From: Aquila chrysaetos chrysaetos
Lineage: Eukaryota > Chordata > Aves > Accipitriformes > Accipitridae
Direction: 5' to 3'
Length of the DNA stretch: 64,000 bases
NCBI RefSeq assembly: GCF_900496995.4
Contig: NC_044014.1
Coordinates: 6,832,001-6,896,000, forward strand
A model generated the notes under the pieces. It ran no database searches. It was not told the DNA's origin and worked only from the letters and a program-made list of their open reading frames with translations. Shown here piece by piece: positions 57,697 to 64,000 of the stretch. Both the position numbers and the translations under genes were made by a program. Every line of letters begins with the position of its first letter. The stretch's first letter is position 1.

Positions 57697-59024
57697 GCCC
57701 TGGAGGTTGAGGGGATTGTAAATCTCCTCTGTCCTACCTTCCATAAGCACCAGTGAGCACAGTAATTACTCCATGGCATGTGATGGAGAAGAGGCTGTTC
57801 ATCCCTCAGTGCCAATGCTCTGTGTGCAAACTGGCCACAGTGGGGCAGTGGATGGAGGTGCTGCCCTCCAAATGGCAGCAGATGTCCGCTGTCACTGTGG
57901 ACAATAAGGAGCCCCTTGCTGCCAAATTTTATGATGTACCAACTATTGCAACTACATACATTTATCTGTTTCTAGCAGACGATACCACTAACGTATCTTC
58001 AAATCAAAACCGTGGAGCTGTTTCCCAGACTGCCCTTCATCTATGATATTTAGGTTGTAAGCTGTTCAGGGCAGCTATTGCTTCTCACTGTGAACATTTT
58101 CACGGCTTCGGCTGAAAGTAGTCTTGCCCTTACCATGGCCACTTGCCAAATCTGCACTGGTGCTGGGCTGTTTGAAGGCAATGCATCCCTCTCCGGACAC
58201 GGCTACACAAACAGCAAGGCAGTTTGGATCTCCCCAGATCTTTGGGGCTGTAGCCCATCTCCAACTACACTGAGGAAGCCTCATGGCATAGGATTTCTTG
58301 GAAGGAATTTTTTATTACAGCTTTCTACACTGTCTTTCTTGACCTGTTGGTTAACTGTGTTGATTTACTCACCTTTTGCCTTGCTGAGCTAAAGCCCTTA
58401 ATGTTTTGCTGCCAGGGATCCCTCGTCAGAAGGGCAGTGATCTGCCTGCTCCGATGTAAGCTGAGTGACAACAGCTCCTGCGTGTGGGCTGTTGATCTTC
58501 TCTAATTGCTGCCACGTCAGCAGTCACATTAGGCTGTCTGAGATGATGGCACGAGACTTTGTAATCCTTGCAAATTCCCTCCACACCTGAGCCCTTTGCG
58601 TTCATGGTTTGGATTTACCAACCTTCGGTGAAGAGCTTTCAGAGGATAAAAGTGGCATTAATTGTTTGAGGGTTCCAGACCTCAGTGAAGGCATCACTTG
58701 CCTATGATCTCTGCGGATCCAGTTTAGCAAGAGCCGTACTGCTCAGAGCTGTTAGACTGTCTGCTGTGCCTGCTGGCACTCAACGTTACAGATTGTCACG
58801 GAGCTCACTAGTATGAGATTATGCATTAGAGGAAAAAGAGAGAATTATTCCAGAATACAGATTGCTTCCAAACTCTTCTGAATCGTGCTGAAATGGAGGG
58901 ACCTGCTGCAGTGATGTGCCTGAAAACTTGCTATATAAAAGACTGTAAACCACTCCATTTTGCTGAAAATCCATCTGAGCTGGGACAATCCCATCTCTCC
59001 AGGAACTGCAGTTGCTCTCGTAGG

Positions 59025-59108
59025 ATGATGAAACAAAGGCAGTCAAACAGTATTAGCATGTGCACCTTGCCCATCATCCCAGAATATCCAGGCTTCCAGG
59101 ACATTAAG
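59025..59108 (+). CDS. Candidate first coding exon of the unrecognised gene
   Basis: Two ATGs in tandem (59025 and 59028) open a frame reading MMKQRQSNSISMCTLPIIPE and then YPGFQDIK, ending in phase 0 at AAG|GTTTGT, a donor with +5 G and +6 T but T at +3. The exon may begin at 59003 after CATCTCTCCAG, and the frame is also open upstream to an ATG at 58893. The phase-0 end fits the phase-0 start of the exon at 60868, and the Pro/Ile/Tyr-rich composition looks protein-like. No homologue is recognised and no direct evidence links the two exons. Confidence 0.35.
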
Positions 59109-59836
59109 GTTTGTATGCAAAAACTCTCTTTGCAGTATGTGATAAATACTACCCATTCTTCTGTTAGAATAATCCCCCTTCCTCCTGCTAAATTGATACT
59201 TGATATGATAGTAAGTTTTGGGCTGTGTTTTGGTATAGAAAAGCTTAACTTGAAAGACTTCTATTCTGCCACATTATTAAGTTGTTTATTAAGTCAATTA
59301 TTACATTGATTATTCATTTTTAAACCATTTTTTAAGGTTTGAGGTAGGAAGGAGAGACTACTTTTTAGTCAAGTTTTAGTGTTCTTCAATTACCTATTAT
59401 TCCAAAATACAATTATTCCAAAAGTACAACCACTCTAGGCAGGGTCATTAGATTTGCTGGGTCCCTTCCAGGATGAAGTGTGATGGAATAGTGAGAGATC
59501 AAAAACTTGATTACTTTTCAGTTTACATGGCATGTCCAACCCGCTATTTCTTGTTTGCACTCAATGTTTTTCATTCATTACCAGTAGGCAACATGCCAGA
59601 TGCTGTTGATGGAGTGCCCTACTGAGACATTGCTGGGCTCTGAAACCAGATTTGTGGCTGGACCCTTAGCAAGTATCTAGACTTAATTAGCAATTGTCAA
59701 AAACTGCATGAATGATGGCTTTTTTTTATACCAAAGGCATTGTCAGGCATAATAAATGATTGCAAAATGTTCCATGATCCCGCTGTGGCTGTCATCTACA
59801 TACAGTATAGTCTTTCTTTTTATTGATTTGAAACAG

Positions 59837-59854
59837 TAATATAATATAATATAA
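59837..59854. repeat. (TAATA)n short tandem repeat
   Basis: About three and a half units of TAATA. Confidence 0.7.
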
Positions 59855-60144
59855 AACATTTCTTCCTTCAAGCTGAACTGCTAAGGTTTTTCAGAGAAAA
59901 AACCATGGTCCAATCTAACGTGGTGTACAGAAACCAGCTGTTGCTCATGGTAGCTTGAGACAGGCTGGCGTGTCTTGGAATAGCTGCGAGAAAGGTGGAA
60001 ATGACAGAGCAGTAACTTTGAAAACCCAGGAGTCATTTAACTGTGGACACAGAAAGGCAATCTTTTGCATGGTGAATTTCTAGCAAACTTCTTTGGCACT
60101 CATTGACTTTCACAGTCAATAAAAGGACTCGCAGCATGGGTGTT

Positions 60145-60205
60145 CCCCTGAAATCAACATAAAGACACCCACTGATGTCAGTGGGAGCTGGATCAGGCCT
60201 TTGTT
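60145..60205. repeat. Possible ancient amniote repeat fragment
   Basis: ACTGATGTCAGTGGGAGCTG, then GATCAGGCC, resembles a motif I recall from old dispersed sauropsid repeats. The family is not known to me. Confidence 0.3.
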
Positions 60206-60867
60206 TGACTATTCAAGTAACTCAGGTATTAAATTGGTTGGTTAACAAGGAGCTGGGCATCCTACAATGGGAAAGGAGGAGAAGACTCCATGCACATCTA
60301 CGATATGCTGTGGGGTAATAATAATAAACTTCATAGTTTTAAGATGTAGAAATGTACTGTATGTGAAAATTGCAATTCTTGTCATATTACACTGCAATTC
60401 AGAGCAGAGTTACCTGGGAGTAAGGAAAGGGAAAAAAAAGAACAAAATTTCTTACAAGTGGGATCTGGGTTTGCCATGGGAAACAGCAGCTGCAGGCTAA
60501 TGAGATTTGACAAGGATAAACCTTAAGTTCTGTTAATACAGACAGGTGAGAGATTCTTTCAGAAAATTAGGTTTTCGGAGAGGCTACATGAAACTGTAGC
60601 AGTACATGAGAGTCAGTGGGAAGTACATATGCTCAGCATTGTTTAACCTCAGCCTAATGGACTCCTGTTCCAGAGAGGGATTGGTAGCAAACTCCTAGGT
60701 CTTCAGGGAACTTGGGTTAAGAACCTAAACCTTCCTCAACAGCTGTTTATTGTATGGAGCCATACACTTAAGATCCTTTTGCTACTTAAGCCAGCATATT
60801 TTAATTCAGATTTCCTTCTCCCTTCTGTCCCCAATCCTGCTTCTCCCTCCCCCCCTATTTTAAATAG

Positions 60868-61395
60868 TTATCAAGAAATTATTCGGAAACTCCAGCCTTC
60901 AACCGACTTTTCCAGCATTTGGAAAGGGGAAAGAGCTCCTCATCACAGCTGAACAATTTTCCAAATAGAGCTTCATTAGTCCATTGCTTGGGGGGCTCTT
61001 CAAGAGGCTACCTGAAAGGCCACCCGACAACCAGCAGTGGCTTCCGTGACAAACCATTGCAAGAGTATTTCAACGAGAGGCTAATGGAGCTCAGGAACTA
61101 TGAAAGTAAGAGGTCTAATAGGAAGACAAAAGTATTTGCTGATAAGAACCAGAATGCCTTCCTCACCCGCAGAGGATGTCGGCGCAGAAGCAGCTGCAGT
61201 GCTGTGGTAATGATCGGGCACGGCAAGGAGAGTGAAGAGTCCTGCAGCGCAGCAAATCAAGACGAAGAAAAAGTGATCGAGCGTAACGATCAAGAGGAAA
61301 CCCAGAACGTCCTGGACCTCTGCAAGGGTGACATCTTGGACATTTTGACGATGCACATCGCTGCTCCCCTAGAAGCATTTGTGCAAAAAAAATGA
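60868..61395 (+). CDS. Unrecognised gene, terminal coding exon (175 residues)
   Basis: The frame is open from the first base after the acceptor ATAG (60864-60867), where the in-frame codon is TAG, to TGA at 61393-61395. There is no methionine before residue 72 of the exon, so it cannot be a whole gene on its own. It begins LSRNYSETPAFNRLFQHLER, is rich in Ser, Arg, Lys and Glu, has a basic cluster RRGCRRRSSCS (possible NLS or PKA-type sites), an acidic stretch NQDEEKVIERNDQEE, and ends in a leucine/isoleucine-rich, probably helical segment (DLCKGDILDILTMHIAAPLE). No signal peptide or membrane segment is visible. It lies where GRK5 would be expected next on the opposite strand, but it is not GRK5. 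I do not recognise the family and assign no function. Confidence 0.62.
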   Translation, partial: LSRNYSETPAFNRLFQHLERGKSSSSQLNNFPNRASLVHCLGGSSRGYLKGHPTTSSGFRDKPLQEYFNERLMELRNYESKRSNRKTKVFADKNQNAFLTRRGCRRRSSCSAVVMIGHGKESEESCSAANQDEEKVIERNDQEETQNVLDLCKGDILDILTMHIAAPLEAFVQKK

Positions 61396-62380
61396 CACCG
61401 GAGCTGGTTACAGCTTTTCATGGAGTCCTGAAAACCAGGAAGATTTGTTGCTGTTCGGCGCCGTTCTGACTTAAGTAGTTCATGTATGTCAGTGCACTCT
61501 GACACAGAAATGTGCTTGTTTGTGGGAGAAAATATTCTCTCATTTTGTGTTCTTGATTAACATTGCATATATTTGTTTTCAATTATTTTCCGCAAAGAAT
61601 TAGTATAATTGAGACATAGTTGTGACTTATTATATACAGACAGCAGTGTTCTAAATATGTGCACATATTACTTGAATTCTTAAGTTGCCTTAAAAAAAGG
61701 TGATTAGTGTCAGAGGAGCAGCTGGGTTTCCTATTGTGCAGTTTGTATTAGCTAGTCTGAGGAAAGACTGTTGTGTTCTGCCTAGTTACTTTGCTTGTTT
61801 TAAGCCTGTTGGTTTTTATCATGTCACTTTGGCCCAACTCATTTATGGTGATGTTTTGCACAGATGCAAATAGTTGATGAGAAATGATTGATTTTCACTG
61901 GTTGCTACGTGTAATCGCAGGTGGATCACTGTGTTTGATGCATGAAGAAGCAAACACAGACGTAAGTTTTACTTTTAAATATGATTGGCCATTATGGTTT
62001 CATCTGCAGACTCAAAAACCTTTGACTTAAAAAGCACTACAAGGGCAAAGAGGAAAAAATGCTAGATTTAAGTGGGACTGATGGAATTAAGTATGAAAGA
62101 AGGCTCCTTCCCTCCTTCCTACTGCAAATATGAGAACAACATAGCAAATTCCTAATGTAATCTGAACTTCAAATTGTTTATTGTATTTTAGTGCTTATCG
62201 TGGTCATCTAAGTATACAATGTCAGCTGCAGCTGAATCTTTTTATTATGTGAAATGTCAATGTTTAATTCCACAGTACTCTGACTGAACATCAGACCCAA
62301 AGCAGGGCAATTATTTTAAGCTTCCAGAAAGAACTACTGCTGCCTGTGGTACCATTGGCAATAAATTCCTCATTACAGTG
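61396..62380 (+). other. Probable 3' UTR of the unrecognised gene
   Basis: AT-rich sequence after the TGA. The first clear AATAAA is at 62360-62365, about 970 bases on. There is no coding content. Confidence 0.45.
62360..62365 (+). terminator. Candidate poly(A) signal of the unrecognised gene
   Basis: Canonical AATAAA at a plausible distance from the stop at 61395. Confidence 0.45.
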
Positions 62381-62651
62381 TTGGTCTGAGTTGATGTTTC
62401 TCTCTTTGCTTTCAAACTTGTTTTAATGTGAGTTAACAAGTAAGCCATCCCCCCGGCTAGACCTCATCCCTTCCAGTGCTGGCTTCTCTCCATCTCCTTG
62501 TTCCTCCCATTTCTTCAGCCCTGGTGAAACTTGCCCCAAGGTGCGTCTTGTGCCTTCTACAGTTCATACTTTCCCTCTCCCCAGTACTCACCTATTTGCA
62601 GAAGTATTTCTTCTACTGCGCTGCCTCCTCAGCTCTTGGGCCTCTTATTTC

Positions 62652-62752
62652 AGGACATGGTTTAGTGGGCATGGTGGTGGTGGGTTGACGGTTGGACTCG
62701 ATGATCTTAAAGGTCTTTTCCAACCTAAACGCTCGTATGATTCAATGATTTC
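62652..62752 (+). mobile_element. CR1 LINE 3'-end fragment
   Basis: GGTTGGACTCGATGATCTTA, then AAGGTCTTTTCCAACCTAAA, is the hallmark 3' end of chicken-repeat-1 LINEs, closing with degenerate ATGATTC repeats. It is truncated to about 100 bases, as is typical of CR1. Confidence 0.92.
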
Positions 62753-64000
62753 TGTCTTTCAGCACGTGTGAGTGAATATATGCAGAGAGGAGAGGGCAGA
62801 TTAAGGAATCTCTCACATCCCTCCTGCCAGGCCCCTCAGGAAACAACCAAGAGTTCCCTCCCAAAAAGGGAAGGGAAACATAAGACTCATTCCACACCCC
62901 TTCCCCAATCCTGGGATCAATAGCATCTAAGGGAACCGAGATGGGATACTGAGAGCTCTCAGTCCTTTGTGTGTGGGAGAAAGCATTGTATACTTAGGCT
63001 AAATGAATTTTTCAGAATTCACAATTGCCTTACTGCTGTAAATGGAGGGGAACAGCCAATTAGGTGAGATTTTCCCTGAAGGAAAATATTTTTTTTAGAT
63101 TTAAATGAAAGTCTGAAACACATAATGTATTAGCAGATGCCATAGAGGGGATGCATCTGGTTTTCATTGTAAATCTGCCAGAGGTTAGTTTCTCCTCTAG
63201 GAGCAAATGCATAATAATAACATAGTATTATGTGAGGGCATAATAATAACAGTGCATAAGGAGAAGGGAACAATATTAATGGAACACAGGCAACCTTAAT
63301 TCTTTCTTTTCTTAATCGTGTGGCTTTGCACCCTTGAATGTGTGCTTTTGAAGTTTAGCTTTGCAAGTCACCTCCTACCTACAAGCTTTTTAAAAAAGAC
63401 AAACTGCCTGCCTTCCTGCTCCTGATATTTTAATCATTATCACACTGCAATGACCCCAGCTTAGCAGGTCTGGAGCATCCTGAGCCTCTGCAGACCTCTG
63501 CCATATAAGCTAACAGAGGTACATGGAGCCTTGCACTGTTAGGGTGCTACTGATGTCTGCTGACAGCAGAGGAACAAACTTCCCTTCAATTAAGAAAAAA
63601 TTTAGCAGTGATAAACTGCAACTAAAATTAAAAAATAGAAAATCAAGTAAAATTTACCCAAGCATCTGCAAATGGGCTATTCAAGTTGCTCAGCTTCTGC
63701 AGCAGAGTTATTCTTCTCCACTCAGGACAAGTCAAAGCACCAGTTTTTATTAGGCCCTATTTTAATTTTATTTTTTACTTTTACTGTATACCAAATATGA
63801 AATAGAATTACAAAACCCAACAAATTAGACACTGACTTGGCAGAAACTTGTATTGTCTCCTCCCCCAGAAGCACCCCATAGACCTGAAATTGCACAGTCA
63901 GGCCCATTTATGGTATTTTTTTCATCTGTAAAGCACCCTAAGGGATTAAAAAAGCTGCCATGTTTTTTTTTAATTGGATTTCCTTCAAAATAGTGTAATG
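62753..64000. other. Right-end intergenic DNA
   Basis: AT-rich. Contains a 14-bp direct repeat (GCATAATAATAACA at 63209 and 63238). No gene was seen on either strand up to the window edge. Confidence 0.6.
63209..63251. repeat. Two 14-bp direct repeats, period 29
   Basis: GCATAATAATAACA occurs at 63209-63222 and 63238-63251. Confidence 0.85.

Larger units (their letters stand above)
50531..58999. other. DNA between the orphan CpG island and the unrecognised gene's candidate exons
   Basis: No recognised gene. It may be intronic if the CpG island is the promoter of the coding exon at 60.9 kb. It holds a purine-rich block at 52.0-52.15 kb, a possible exon at 52884-52998, and an alternating inverted/direct repeat at 57563-57696. 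No GRK5 exon was found on the - strand. Confidence 0.5.
59109..60867 (+). other. Possible intron before the unrecognised terminal exon
   Basis: AT-rich sequence ending in a very strong acceptor: a long C/T tract (about 60817-60860), then TTTTAAATAG at 60858-60867. It contains an ATAAT-type run at about 59837-59854 and a possible ancient repeat near 60145-60205. Confidence 0.45.

Noticed and set aside
40400-64000. GRK5 3' exons expected on the - strand
   Set aside because: I looked for its conserved kinase and C-terminal sequence in reverse frames and saw none; GRK5 probably lies beyond the right edge.

Overview
This is a stretch of vertebrate nuclear DNA, most likely from a bird. The genes are split by GT-AG introns, the background is AT-rich with two sharp CpG islands, there is a CR1-type LINE tail near the right end, and a 1.08 kb retroviral LTR resembles one I recall as common in neoavian genomes. 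There are no bacterial-type genes, operons, tRNA or rRNA genes, or CRISPR arrays. Many open frames of 60-170 codons lie inside introns, UTRs and CpG islands and look like chance.

Layout on the + strand. (1) 1-7.8 kb: the last seven coding exons of TIAL1 (TIAR, an RNA-binding protein). The gene enters from the left; its first RRM and the first half of RRM2 lie outside the window. (2) 7.8-19.5 kb: AT-rich DNA with several AATAAA signals, probably in part long alternative TIAL1 3' UTR, otherwise intergenic. (3) 19,548-20,630: a solo-LTR-like element in reverse orientation with a flanking 7-bp near-duplication. (4) 20.85-22.0 kb: the RGS10 CpG-island promoter and first coding exon. (5) 21.5-40.4 kb: complete RGS10, five coding exons and 181 codons, matching the long human isoform in length and N-terminus. 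(6) 40.4-49.6 kb: RGS10 3' UTR, then apparently gene-free DNA with blocks that look like conserved non-coding elements. (7) 49.7-50.5 kb: an orphan CpG island. (8) 50.5-62.4 kb: a region I cannot match to a known gene. It contains a convincing terminal coding exon (60,868-61,395, open exactly from a strong splice acceptor, 175 residues) and a phase-compatible possible upstream exon (59,025-59,108). (9) 62.4-64 kb: a CR1 fragment and simple repeats.

The order TIAL1 then RGS10, same strand, agrees with conserved amniote synteny (BAG3-TIAL1-RGS10-GRK5 on human chromosome 10q26, from memory). GRK5 would be expected on the opposite strand further right; I see none of its exons here. The unrecognised gene between RGS10 and the expected GRK5, with the orphan CpG island as its possible promoter, is the most interesting item.

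TIAL1 and RGS10 have no direct pathway link. TIAL1 controls splicing and translation through U-rich RNA, and its own introns here carry the U-rich tracts it is known to bind. RGS10 switches off G-alpha-i/q signalling.
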